Assembly: GCA_020635535.1 (NCBI GenBank)
Contig: JACJZP010000011.1
Coordinates: forward strand, 1 to 64,000
Length of the DNA: 64,000 nt
Direction of reading: 5' to 3'
Source: Flavobacteriales bacterium
GTDB lineage: Bacteria; Bacteroidota; Bacteroidia; UBA10329
Below the pieces are notes generated by a model. That model did no database searches. It saw nothing but the letters and a program-made list of their open reading frames with translations, and was not told where the DNA came from. Of this stretch, positions 52,027 to 60,004 are shown in pieces. Each line of letters starts with the position of its first letter. Within the stretch, counting starts at the first letter, position 1. The position numbers were made by a program, and so were the translations under genes.

Positions 52027-54436
52027 CCTTAAGCTGCAATGTAAAATTGCGCAAAGGCTCAGCTTTACTTGGCCTGAAGGAATACAGACGATTGGAAACG
52101 TTATTAACAATGAAGGACACCTTGAGTTGCTCAAGCACCTGATATGAAGCTCTGATATTGGCAACAAAGTCGCCTTTTTCATGCGCCTTGCTGTACCGCG
52201 CTGTTGCTCCAAACTCTCCCGAAATAAAGTCAACAGCTGTGGTTTCGGTCTGCGGAATATTCTCTGGGTAGCTTCCGTAAACAATGGTAACACCTGCGGA
52301 GGCCTTCTTATAATCGAGTTGGATGTCTCCTTTGACCAAATGGCGTGGGCGCAGCTTCAGTAGCTTCTGCGTATCTGGATTGTCTGATTCCATTCGATTG
52401 GTCATGTACTTGAAAAACTCCTTCAAATACTGGTCTGCCCCATAACTTTTAGCAGAATCGAGATTAACCGGATAGTTGTACGTGTAGCCTATCAGCGCTG
52501 TAACTCCAACAGGTCCTATTGACCCACGACTTGCCAAGCCGAATTCATAACCCGTTACAAGAGCATTACTCACGTTCTGCGGATAAAGACCAATGATATA
52601 GCTTGGAGGAAGCCCTTGAAATAGATCCGGTCTTGTGGTCTGAGAAACAAATCCATACTCAACCAGATTCTTGTATTGCTGATAGAAATATGCGAAGTCG
52701 ATGTAGGCTTTCCACTTACTTACCGCAACCAGCTGCTTAAGTCCAAGTTCGGCACTCATTCCTTTTTCAGCCACAAGATCTTTGTTAGGTATGATCTTGA
52801 CCTGTGGATTCAGGTCATCATCCAAATATCGCTCTGCAACTGTTGGTATACGATATGATTGACCAAAGGAGACTCTTAAGAACGTTCCTGCTCCAAAGCG
52901 GTAATTGATGCCCGAACGGAAAACCGGTGTGCTTGTTTCCGTAAAGTCGTTTATTCCAATGATCTCATAGCGAAGACCGGCCACCGCGCTCAAACGCTCT
53001 GTTTTGAATTCGCCCTGAGCATAAACCGCGCCTGAGTAGGAAACCCTGAGTCCCGAGTAAAGGTTACTGGTTGAAAGGCCGACATTGACCGGAAGGCCTG
53101 TTGTGATCGACCATTTTTTCCACAGTTTTTGGAACTGGTAGTTCACCATGATCTGGTGCGATTTGGCATGAGGTGTTGTTTTGGGGCTTGTTGAAATACG
53201 CATGATGTACATGTATCTGGACATCAATGAGTGCTTATAACCCTTATCGTTCGTAGAGTGGAAATGTGGGTCGAGGTTTGACCTTAGATATCTGTCATTA
53301 CTCGGCACTGCTGATCTCAGAGCTCCTTCATTAGGGTTCACCGCAAGGAAAAATCGCCCTGAATGCTCATAGACAATGTTTCCATTGATCCCGTAGTTCA
53401 TTCCTGGGTGTTTCTTGTCATGTATACGGGTCTTGAAATTCAGACCGCCACGCAGTTCATCTGCATATTCAAGATAACTTCTGTCGTGCAGGAACATGCC
53501 ACCGATAACAAGGTCAAGTTTCTTGATCTTCTGCTGAAAATTGAAGTTTACGCCAGCGGCACCTCTAACTGTACCGTTGTCCCACCATTTCAACGTGTCT
53601 TTGGGGTAGTGAATAATGGTATCGACCATAATTCCTGCGGAATCAACCTTTCGTGTGTAGGTCTGGTCGCTGTAAAGGTCTGGTGGGTTATCGTAGATCT
53701 TAGAAAAAACCGTTACTGTGGTACTTGGTTTGGTGTTCTTGGGCCAGCCCGTTATCACATTGACAACACCATTGAGAGCTGAGCTACCGTAAACCACACT
53801 CGAAGCTCCTTTAATAACCTCAATCTGTTCCACGTTCTGCATGGGTGCTTGGCGCAACTGCGGCTCACCAAGGTCTGCGCTCATCAGCGACATTCCGTCT
53901 TGCATTACTGCGGTTCGCGTACCCACACCGTAAGACCAACTACTACCGCCCCTTATGCTCACCTGGCTGTCCTGTATTGTAACTCCGGGGGTTTTGTTAA
54001 TGGCCTCGCCAAGATCAGTAGCATTCGTGTTTTGAATCAACTTAGCGCTGACCACTTCCATCGAAACCGTTTCCTGTGCAATGCTCTTCTGATACTGGCT
54101 TGCAGAGACCACTACAATATCCAGTTGTTCCGATTTCATTTCGAGCTTAACATTCTTAGTAGCGGGTGCTCCAGAACTGAGGTCGATCTCCTTGATCTTA
54201 GGCTCGTACCCAATGAAGGAATACTGAACCTTGTGCATTGCCTTAGACAGCTTCAGAGAATATTTACCATCAAGATCGGTGGTTACTCCTTTGCCGTCAG
54301 GGGTTACAACACTCGCCCCAACCAACGGTTCTCCAGATTCGGCATCGGTCACAATGCCACTTAATGTCACCTCCTGCGCCAGTGCACTCACAGAGACAAA
54401 AAGCGTAATGATTACAGCTCGTAAAACTTTACTCAT
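52016..54436 (-). CDS. TonB-dependent receptor with carboxypeptidase-regulatory domain
   Basis: 806 residues: signal peptide (VLRAVIITLFVSVSALAQ), CarboxypepD_reg domain (LSGIVTDAESGEPLVGASVV, SFIGYEPKIKEIDL), plug (DLGEAINKTPGVTIQDSQVS, IRGGSSWSYGVG, GASSVVYGSSALNGVVN) and barrel ending in FTLQLKATF. The plug is of the classical siderophore/cobalamin type and clearly different from the two paralogous receptors at 10.1 and 46.7 kb. The upstream TATTTTTA may be a weak -7 box. Substrate unknown. Confidence 0.88.
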   Translation of the reverse strand: MSKVLRAVIITLFVSVSALAQEVTLSGIVTDAESGEPLVGASVVTPDGKGVTTDLDGKYSLKLSKAMHKVQYSFIGYEPKIKEIDLSSGAPATKNVKLEMKSEQLDIVVVSASQYQKSIAQETVSMEVVSAKLIQNTNATDLGEAINKTPGVTIQDSQVSIRGGSSWSYGVGTRTAVMQDGMSLMSADLGEPQLRQAPMQNVEQIEVIKGASSVVYGSSALNGVVNVITGWPKNTKPSTTVTVFSKIYDNPPDLYSDQTYTRKVDSAGIMVDTIIHYPKDTLKWWDNGTVRGAAGVNFNFQQKIKKLDLVIGGMFLHDRSYLEYADELRGGLNFKTRIHDKKHPGMNYGINGNIVYEHSGRFFLAVNPNEGALRSAVPSNDRYLRSNLDPHFHSTNDKGYKHSLMSRYMYIMRISTSPKTTPHAKSHQIMVNYQFQKLWKKWSITTGLPVNVGLSTSNLYSGLRVSYSGAVYAQGEFKTERLSAVAGLRYEIIGINDFTETSTPVFRSGINYRFGAGTFLRVSFGQSYRIPTVAERYLDDDLNPQVKIIPNKDLVAEKGMSAELGLKQLVAVSKWKAYIDFAYFYQQYKNLVEYGFVSQTTRPDLFQGLPPSYIIGLYPQNVSNALVTGYEFGLASRGSIGPVGVTALIGYTYNYPVNLDSAKSYGADQYLKEFFKYMTNRMESDNPDTQKLLKLRPRHLVKGDIQLDYKKASAGVTIVYGSYPENIPQTETTAVDFISGEFGATARYSKAHEKGDFVANIRASYQVLEQLKVSFIVNNVSNRLYSFRPSKAEPLRNFTLQLKATF

Positions 54437-54499
54437 ACAGGTAGGTTGATGTGCAAGGCGCTAAAAATATGAAAGTTGACCATCTTTGGTTACCCGTTC

Positions 54500-55465
54500 A
54501 TGACCACTGTAAGACACTTACTTAAAATGTATCATTTCCTGACCTGTTTAGGCTTGAGCACATTTTTGGCGTTGGCCGTAAGCGGCCAGCCACTACCAGA
54601 TGGAGAGGAAACGCTTGCCATTGAGGCCCAGAATCTGGCTATCACCGTTCCTGATAAGGAAGCGTTTGAGGGCGGACATCTTCAAGGAGTTCAGTTATTC
54701 AATGGCACTTTGATTGTTTCTGGCAGCTCTCAGGAATTCGGCTATTTGGCCATTTTCCAGTTCATTGGGGGTGAGTTCCGTTTTATTGCCACCAAGAAAC
54801 TGGCCGCTGCTCCATTTGACCACGCAGGTGGTTTTCAGGTGGCCGAGAATTGGCTGGCGGTGGGTGTTGAAGACCCCACCGGCAAACGGAGTTCCATTGT
54901 TCAATTAATTGATGTTTCAAGCTTTGGGAATCTTTCCAAACCTCCCGTCTATAGCTTGAAACGGCAAGGCGAATACAAACGCAGCACAGCGGGAGCTGTG
55001 GCCTTGCTTAAGCGTGATGGACATTTTCTTTTGGCCGTTGGTTCTTGGGACAGTGCCATCATCGATTTCTACACGTCCAATCATACCGACCCATATGCGG
55101 AGGATTTCAAATTTGAAGCTTGGACAAGTTGGGACAGTCGGGAAGCGAAACGTAAAGATTGGGTTAACCGCGATTATAATAGCTACCAAAGTCTTCAACT
55201 GACTGAGGATTCAACTGGCGTTTATCTTACAGGCTTTGCCAAACGCGGTAACAGCAACCTTGCCGATGTGTTCAAGCTAAGAACAGATGCGGACCCTTAC
55301 ACACTGATACAAAAAGTGTCCACCTATTCTGTCCAGTGCAAAGGCGATGTCACTTTCAGGAACGGAGCGGGGTTATCAACCTTCCTAGATCAACCTTCCA
55401 TTGTGGCTGTTGGCCACAAGCTTACACCAACCACCAACATCCAGATCTTTCCCGTTAAGCGATAA
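54500..55465 (+). CDS. Uncharacterised secreted protein
   Basis: 321 residues. The ATG at 54500 gives a signal peptide with basic residues (TTVRHLLKMYHFLTC) and cleavage near AVSGQ; an ATG at 54527 would lack them, and the TTG at 54476 is less likely. The mature protein has repeated beta-strand segments (VSGSSQEFGYLAIFQF, FDHAGGFQVAENWLAVG, GHFLLAVGSWDSAIIDFY) like a beta-propeller. I do not recognise the family. Its stop overlaps the next gene by 1 nt, so they are co-translated. Confidence 0.65.
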   Translation: MTTVRHLLKMYHFLTCLGLSTFLALAVSGQPLPDGEETLAIEAQNLAITVPDKEAFEGGHLQGVQLFNGTLIVSGSSQEFGYLAIFQFIGGEFRFIATKKLAAAPFDHAGGFQVAENWLAVGVEDPTGKRSSIVQLIDVSSFGNLSKPPVYSLKRQGEYKRSTAGAVALLKRDGHFLLAVGSWDSAIIDFYTSNHTDPYAEDFKFEAWTSWDSREAKRKDWVNRDYNSYQSLQLTEDSTGVYLTGFAKRGNSNLADVFKLRTDADPYTLIQKVSTYSVQCKGDVTFRNGAGLSTFLDQPSIVAVGHKLTPTTNIQIFPVKR

Positions 55466-56115
55466 TGGCTAAATTCGATGTTATGAAATCGATTTCTCCC
55501 AGTGGTCCACTTCTCACCCTGATCATTAAACCGCTTGGTGCCTCCAATACCAACGACCTCCTTGCAAGGTTCCACCCGATTATGAAATCCATGGGTTACG
55601 GAAACTTTGAGATGGAAGAAAACGGACTTTATCAGGCGAGCAAAAATGCCGAGACACTGCTGGGAGCACCGCTTTTTGTATTTGCAGAGAAAGATGGCGG
55701 CTCTCTGGTCATCAATATTGACGGACACTCGATATTTGGTCTGAAAGGCGTTGAAGAGCAGCTCAAAAAAATCAGATCTGAATACGAAAAGAGCATAGAC
55801 TGTTCAACCGATTTGTTAGGGCCGAATTATGTCAGTGCACTTGTTGGAAACCTACTTTACACCGCACTGCCAATCTACCTGAGCGCAACGCTGATTGCAG
55901 TTATGTTCTACTTCATTGAATACGACCGCCAGATCATTTTCAACACGTACATGTACGCTACACTGGGAATTATCGGAGCGAAAACCCGATTCTGGGTCAA
56001 TCAGAGAAGGAAACAACGGCCTGTTTGGCAGAGCATCCTGCTACTGGTTGTAGGAGCTCCCATCATTTTAGGTGTTGTGGTTGCATTGGTCTACGGAATA
56101 ACCCGACTTACCTAA
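55465..56115 (+). CDS. Uncharacterised membrane protein
   Basis: 216 residues: a soluble N-terminal domain of about 115 residues and a C-terminal membrane part with two to three spans (ALVGNLLYTALPIYLSATLIA; TYMYATLGIIGAK; ILLLVVGAPIILGVVVAL). No motif recognised. It is coupled to the preceding secreted protein (TAATG) and overlaps the acyltransferase end by 4 nt in convergent orientation. Confidence 0.6.
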   Translation: MAKFDVMKSISPSGPLLTLIIKPLGASNTNDLLARFHPIMKSMGYGNFEMEENGLYQASKNAETLLGAPLFVFAEKDGGSLVINIDGHSIFGLKGVEEQLKKIRSEYEKSIDCSTDLLGPNYVSALVGNLLYTALPIYLSATLIAVMFYFIEYDRQIIFNTYMYATLGIIGAKTRFWVNQRRKQRPVWQSILLLVVGAPIILGVVVALVYGITRLT

Positions 56116-56969
56116 AGGCTGTTCAACAACGAACGGAACCAATTTTCGTCTTCTGAAGCTTCCAGCTTTTTTATACGCATTTTGGTGATGTCCAACTCCA
56201 GTTGCAGCTCAACCCGGTTGCGCACTTCCCAAAGCGTTTCTTCGTCCGTTTTACCCTCATACTCCTTGGTTGAAATACGATTTCCGAACGCGTAGAACTG
56301 CTTTTCCGGTCGTGGGATCATGGTCGGACCGATTCCTCGAGCCAGCGGGAAAACCGTTTCGCCATCCTTCAGATACTTCTCCGCAATACCTTTTTCACGA
56401 AGCCAGTCTCCGAACTTACTGTCCATGATCTCGTCTCCGTCCATCACAATATCGAACGCATCTTCCTGTCCTACCTGTGCCACTGTAACAATATCGTAGC
56501 CGTTATCAATGGCCATTCGGGCAAAACCTGTTCGTTTTTTCCAGGTGAGGGTGTACTTCTCCCCTTTGCGCTTGCAGGTTTCCCTTCCTCCACCAGGATA
56601 GACCATGATGTGCTCTCCATGCTGCATCATTGCTTCGCAGTTCTCTCGAGTACCACGAACAAAGCCGAGTTTTGGGGCAAGGTCGCGCCAACCTGGCATC
56701 ATGTAATGCAGATTGTCTACCAACGAACGCATGAAAATGTCCTTTTCAATATAAAGTTGGGCAGCCCAAAGCGTTCCGTCCAGCGCGCCCAGAACCGAAT
56801 GGTTGGTAACGTACATGGCAGGCCTGTCTTTACTTACGTTTTCCATACCATAGAATTCTGGCTGGAAATAGGCGCGGCCCAAAGCCGTAACGCGTTCTAC
56901 AAATTCTTTCGATGGTGGGTCAAAATCGGGAGTGTATTCTCCGAGTTGGGGGTCAAGGGATTCGCTCAT
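56112..56969 (-). CDS. PlsC-type lysophospholipid acyltransferase family protein
   Basis: 285 residues. The acyltransferase motif I is present as VTNHSVLGALDG (NHSx4D). Motif III is MVYPGGGRE, with the YPGGGxRE form typical of TMEM68/DGAT-like and some bacterial acyltransferases. Other segments: LGFVRGTRENCEAM and ETVFPLARGIGPTMIPRP. It would acylate a glycerol-based or other hydroxyl acceptor at the membrane. There is no clear membrane span. The start is preceded by a -7 element so close that the mRNA is probably leaderless. Confidence 0.84.
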   Translation of the reverse strand: MSESLDPQLGEYTPDFDPPSKEFVERVTALGRAYFQPEFYGMENVSKDRPAMYVTNHSVLGALDGTLWAAQLYIEKDIFMRSLVDNLHYMMPGWRDLAPKLGFVRGTRENCEAMMQHGEHIMVYPGGGRETCKRKGEKYTLTWKKRTGFARMAIDNGYDIVTVAQVGQEDAFDIVMDGDEIMDSKFGDWLREKGIAEKYLKDGETVFPLARGIGPTMIPRPEKQFYAFGNRISTKEYEGKTDEETLWEVRNRVELQLELDITKMRIKKLEASEDENWFRSLLNSL

Positions 56970-56973
56970 GCCG

Positions 56974-56981
56974 CAAAGATA
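56974..56981 (-). promoter_or_regulatory. -7 element (TATCTTTG) for the acyltransferase gene
   Basis: An exact TAnnTTTG match ending 4 nt before the ATG at 56969 on the minus strand, implying a leaderless or near-leaderless transcript. Confidence 0.6.
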
Positions 56982-56999
56982 CGACCGAGAAAGTGTTCG

Positions 57000-57641
57000 C
57001 TAATAAATGACTGTTACCGTTGTGGTATCAAATGCTTGCACGTATGCTGTTTCGGCAATTTGATGCACTCCTCCGTTTTCGTCCACATAGTTGCCGGCAA
57101 CGCTTATCTGCTGCTCACCGTAAACGGGACAGATGAATACGCTATCAACGTTAGCCCCTTGCACAATGGTGTTGCCGCCTGAGCAGCATTCTGTGCAGTT
57201 TCCGTTGTTGGCCACCACAGCAAACGTGGCTGTTTGCGACATGTTCTGGTTGATGAGGTGTGTGGCAATCCAAGCCTTGGGGTCGATGACAAACGTTTCC
57301 GAATATGCCGTGCTAAAGGGAACATCATCAGGATTAATGCTGAAACTTTCGTTAAAGTGGGTTGGGTGCGAAACATCCACTCGGTATGCGTAGAACACGC
57401 CTTTTTCCACTTCAATGTAAAATCGGCCACTGGCATCGGTTGTGGCCGAACCCACTATCTCAAAATTCGGGTTGAACCCGCCATCCGCCCTTTGAACCAG
57501 CATCGTTACGCTGGCTCCAGAAACTGCGGCATCAACCCGCTCATCATAAACGGTGCAATCGAACATGAAGACATCCGATTTCTTTTTACAGCCGACCATT
57601 GTGGTCAACACTAACATTACAGTAACGAGTAGAGTTCTCAT
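57000..57641 (-). CDS. Uncharacterised lipoprotein with a carboxypeptidase-regulatory-like domain
   Basis: 213 residues from the ATG at 57641: lipoprotein signal (RTLLVTVMLVLTTMVGC), then a beta-sandwich-like segment (DERVDAAVSGASVTMLV, ATTDASGRFYIEVEKGVFYAYRVDVSHP) resembling carboxypeptidase-regulatory domains, and a Cys-rich stretch NGNCTECCSGG. It is coupled by an ATGA overlap to the preceding T9SS-tail gene. Function unknown; it is probably on the cell surface. Confidence 0.65.
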   Translation of the reverse strand: MRTLLVTVMLVLTTMVGCKKKSDVFMFDCTVYDERVDAAVSGASVTMLVQRADGGFNPNFEIVGSATTDASGRFYIEVEKGVFYAYRVDVSHPTHFNESFSINPDDVPFSTAYSETFVIDPKAWIATHLINQNMSQTATFAVVANNGNCTECCSGGNTIVQGANVDSVFICPVYGEQQISVAGNYVDENGGVHQIAETAYVQAFDTTTVTVIY

Positions 57642-58240
57642 TGACCCGAAAAATAGAGCTTTCCTGTGATGTCTGATTCGGCAACTCCCAAAACTCTGAA
57701 CACATAAACACCGGCCGGCCAAGTGGTCGGTTCAATCAAAAAATCGTTAGCTATTCGCGAATCTTGGTACATGATCTTGCCGGTAATATCAAAAACCTGT
57801 ATGGTAGCTTCACGATTCCTGTCATTGCTGAAAAGCACCCGGTAGGTGTTCCGCTCAGCATCCGTAAGCAACAGATAATTCTTTGAACCAAAGTCTTCAA
57901 AAAAAGCGGTCACGGTATCTGAAAAACCTTGATAACCCAACTCCAATCGGTAGTGATTGTAGGCGTTTGGAACCGGAACGGTGTCGAAAAATGTATAGGT
58001 CTCATCATCCGTAAAACTTCCGCAAACACCAGGAATGTGGTTTATCTGTTCGAACATGAAAGAGTCATCTGCCCGATGAACCTTGGTTCCTTGACACTGT
58101 TGCCCGCCTTTGATAACCCACTTAAGCAAAACACCATTCGTCTGTTTCACGGCCGAAAAGGAACGCAGAATGGGGTGCGGACCTTGCGCCATTCCGAAAA
58201 ACGGGAGTGCGAGAAAAAAGATGATGGTGATGTTTCGCAT
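57638..58240 (-). CDS. Small secreted protein with a T9SS C-terminal tail
   Basis: 200 residues: signal peptide (RNITIIFFLALPFFGMAQ), a ~100-residue region with VLLKWVIKGGQQCQGTKV and YNHYRLELGY (fibronectin-III-like), then a Por-type sorting domain (RVLFSNDRNREATIQVFD, ITGKIMYQ, WPAGVYVFRVLG). It would be exported by type IX secretion. Known cargo of this size is often adhesive; the specific role is unknown. It is first in a two-gene operon with the lipoprotein at 57.0-57.6 kb. Confidence 0.75.
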   Translation of the reverse strand: MRNITIIFFLALPFFGMAQGPHPILRSFSAVKQTNGVLLKWVIKGGQQCQGTKVHRADDSFMFEQINHIPGVCGSFTDDETYTFFDTVPVPNAYNHYRLELGYQGFSDTVTAFFEDFGSKNYLLLTDAERNTYRVLFSNDRNREATIQVFDITGKIMYQDSRIANDFLIEPTTWPAGVYVFRVLGVAESDITGKLYFSGQ

Positions 58241-58316
58241 CAGTGAAATCGAACACCAAAATAACCATGGGTTTGCTCAGATGTTGTTGCCCTGCATACA
58301 TTTTGCTTCCAATTCC

Positions 58317-58324
58317 TACGTTTG
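58317..58324 (+). promoter_or_regulatory. -7 element (TACGTTTG)
   Basis: An exact TAnnTTTG match ending 6 nt before the ATG at 58331, so the message is probably leaderless. The in-frame TTG at 58322 lies inside the element. Confidence 0.6.
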
Positions 58325-58330
58325 CAGCCA

Positions 58331-58732
58331 ATGCGTAAAGACATTCATATACCAAAGGTGATTGACGTTTCAATGGCCGTGGTACGCGAAACGGAAGGCC
58401 CAGATGCTGAATGGGGCGTTTACCTCATCAATCAGAAAGATGTGGCGTTGAAGAACATCATTGTGGCCTCGAAGGGATATGGTACGCTCAACGAGCAGGA
58501 GGTCAAAACCTCCACACTTCGGCACTTTTTTGATGATCTGGGGGCAAAATCGTTCACAAAAGTGGAAAAGATCATGCCTGATGTTTTTGGCCTCAATAAC
58601 GAGTATATGCTCACGTTTTACATCGACCAGATGATCTATGACCGCAAATACATCTTTGTGCCCGACAGTATTGTGGAAGAAAACCTGATTCAGATACCTT
58701 TGATAGACAAGCCAGGAATTTTAATCAAGTAG
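58331..58732 (+). CDS. Conserved Bacteroidota protein of unknown function
   Basis: 133 residues, starting MRKDIHIPKV. No signal peptide. Segments such as WGVYLINQKDVALKNIIVAS, SKGYGT, TSTLRHFFDDL and FYIDQMIYDRKYIFVPD suggest an alpha/beta fold of a family I associate with Flavobacteria, where database entries sometimes carry an unsupported phenylalanyl-tRNA synthetase label. Nothing here resembles a tRNA synthetase. The ATG at 58331 is fixed by the -7 element just upstream. Confidence 0.65.
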   Translation: MRKDIHIPKVIDVSMAVVRETEGPDAEWGVYLINQKDVALKNIIVASKGYGTLNEQEVKTSTLRHFFDDLGAKSFTKVEKIMPDVFGLNNEYMLTFYIDQMIYDRKYIFVPDSIVEENLIQIPLIDKPGILIK

Positions 58733-58739
58733 TTAATGG

Positions 58740-58798
58740 TTATTTGTTATTAAACAGCTAAAACGAATAACCCAATAACGAGTAACCAATAACCGCCC
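58740..58798. repeat. GTTATT-type short intergenic repeat
   Basis: The intergenic DNA contains repeated GTTATT and its complement AATAAC (TTATTTGTTATT, then AACGAATAACCCAATAACGAGTAACCAATAACC). The arms can pair imperfectly. No gene or terminator T-run is seen. Confidence 0.4.
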
Positions 58799-58805
58799 AG
58801 CGAAA

Positions 58806-59525
58806 ATGCTTAATAACCTCGACCTCACCAAAATTCTGTTTCTCGATATTGAGACGGTGCCTCAGGTGAGTTCGTATGATAGTTTGGATGAGGAAACCGC
58901 CAAGCTTTGGGACGACAAGGCCAATAAGCTTTCTCGGAGCGAGATGACTGGTGAGGAAATGTTTGAACGTGCTGGGATCTATGCTGAATTTGGAAAGATC
59001 ATCTGCATTTCAGTGGGTTATTTTGTGCTTCGCGAGGGTGGAAAACGCGAATTCAGAATGCGGTCTTTCTATGGCGATGAGGAGAAATTGCTGCTTCGCG
59101 AATTTGCCGATCTGCTGAATAATCATTTCAGTTCGCCAACACAACTTTTGTGCGCTCACAATGGCAAGGAGTTCGACTTTCCATACATTGCCCGAAGACT
59201 GGTGGTGAATCGCATTCCGATTCCTGCCATTTTGAATTCGGTGGGTAAAAAGCCATGGGAAGTTCAGCATCTCGACACCATGGAAATGTGGAAATTCGGT
59301 GATTGGAAGAGTTTCACTTCGTTGAAATTGCTCACGCACATTCTCGACATTCCAACACCCAAAACGGACATTGACGGAAGCGATGTAGCACGGGTTTATT
59401 ATGAGGAGAACGACCTTGACCGAATTGAACGATATTGCAAACGTGATACATTGGCGGTGGCGCAATTGCTTTTGCGTTTCCGAGGCGAAGACATACTAAC
59501 CGATGAGCAAGTGGTAGAAGCATGA
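58806..59525 (+). CDS. Predicted 3'-5' exonuclease, DnaQ/PolB-like
   Basis: 239 residues with the DEDD exonuclease motifs: ExoI LFLDIETVP (Asp, Glu), ExoII HNGKEFDFPYI (Asp) and ExoIII YCKRDTLAVAQ (Tyr-x3-Asp). It belongs to the stand-alone PolB-like exonuclease family common in Bacteroidota. The nucleic acid substrate is unknown; DNA repair or RNA trimming are both possible. It overlaps the next lipoprotein gene by 4 nt (ATGA). Confidence 0.85.
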   Translation: MLNNLDLTKILFLDIETVPQVSSYDSLDEETAKLWDDKANKLSRSEMTGEEMFERAGIYAEFGKIICISVGYFVLREGGKREFRMRSFYGDEEKLLLREFADLLNNHFSSPTQLLCAHNGKEFDFPYIARRLVVNRIPIPAILNSVGKKPWEVQHLDTMEMWKFGDWKSFTSLKLLTHILDIPTPKTDIDGSDVARVYYEENDLDRIERYCKRDTLAVAQLLLRFRGEDILTDEQVVEA

Positions 59526-59992
59526 AAAAGTTGGTTTACATCATAGTTGCAATTGCGCTGGTTTCCTGCGGTGAGCAGAAAAGTACGGTAACAGATGTGA
59601 TCGGAAGCGGACATTTCCGTGGAAACGAGATCGGTGACAAGCGTGAAAAAGTGGAAAAGCATGCGGCAGTAGACAACATCGTTAACCGAACCGAGGCTTC
59701 CATAAACTGCGAACTGACCGTTGACGATATTGAGCTATTGGCACGCTACGATTTCGACCAAGAAGCGCTCTACTCCATTCAAGCAGACATGTTCTTTCCT
59801 GACACTTCAGAGATGAACGCATTTCAAGGTCAACTTATTAAACATTACAACGCCAAGTACGGAGAAGTAAATATGGATGGAGGCTTCCTGGTGTGGCAGG
59901 AAGAAGGAAAGGTGGAGTTCACCTTGGCGGATGAGAGCATTGAATTCGGACAGCCGAAACTCTCCCTCACAATCTATAATTTTGACTACTGA
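59522..59992 (+). CDS. Uncharacterised lipoprotein
   Basis: 156 residues with lipoprotein signal KKLVYIIVAIALVSC (Cys at about residue 16). The mature region is acidic and mixed alpha/beta (ELTVDDIELLARYDFDQE, FQGQLIKHYNAKYGE, GFLVWQEEGKVEFTL). Family not recognised. It is coupled to the exonuclease gene and followed 12 nt later by the ABC ATPase gene, so all three may be co-transcribed. Confidence 0.65.
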   Translation: MKKLVYIIVAIALVSCGEQKSTVTDVIGSGHFRGNEIGDKREKVEKHAAVDNIVNRTEASINCELTVDDIELLARYDFDQEALYSIQADMFFPDTSEMNAFQGQLIKHYNAKYGEVNMDGGFLVWQEEGKVEFTLADESIEFGQPKLSLTIYNFDY

Positions 59993-60004
59993 TCAAACAA
60001 GCAC

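Noticed and set aside
58331..58732. Phenylalanyl-tRNA synthetase alpha subunit
   Set aside because: The family sometimes carries this label, but the 133-residue protein has none of the synthetase motifs.
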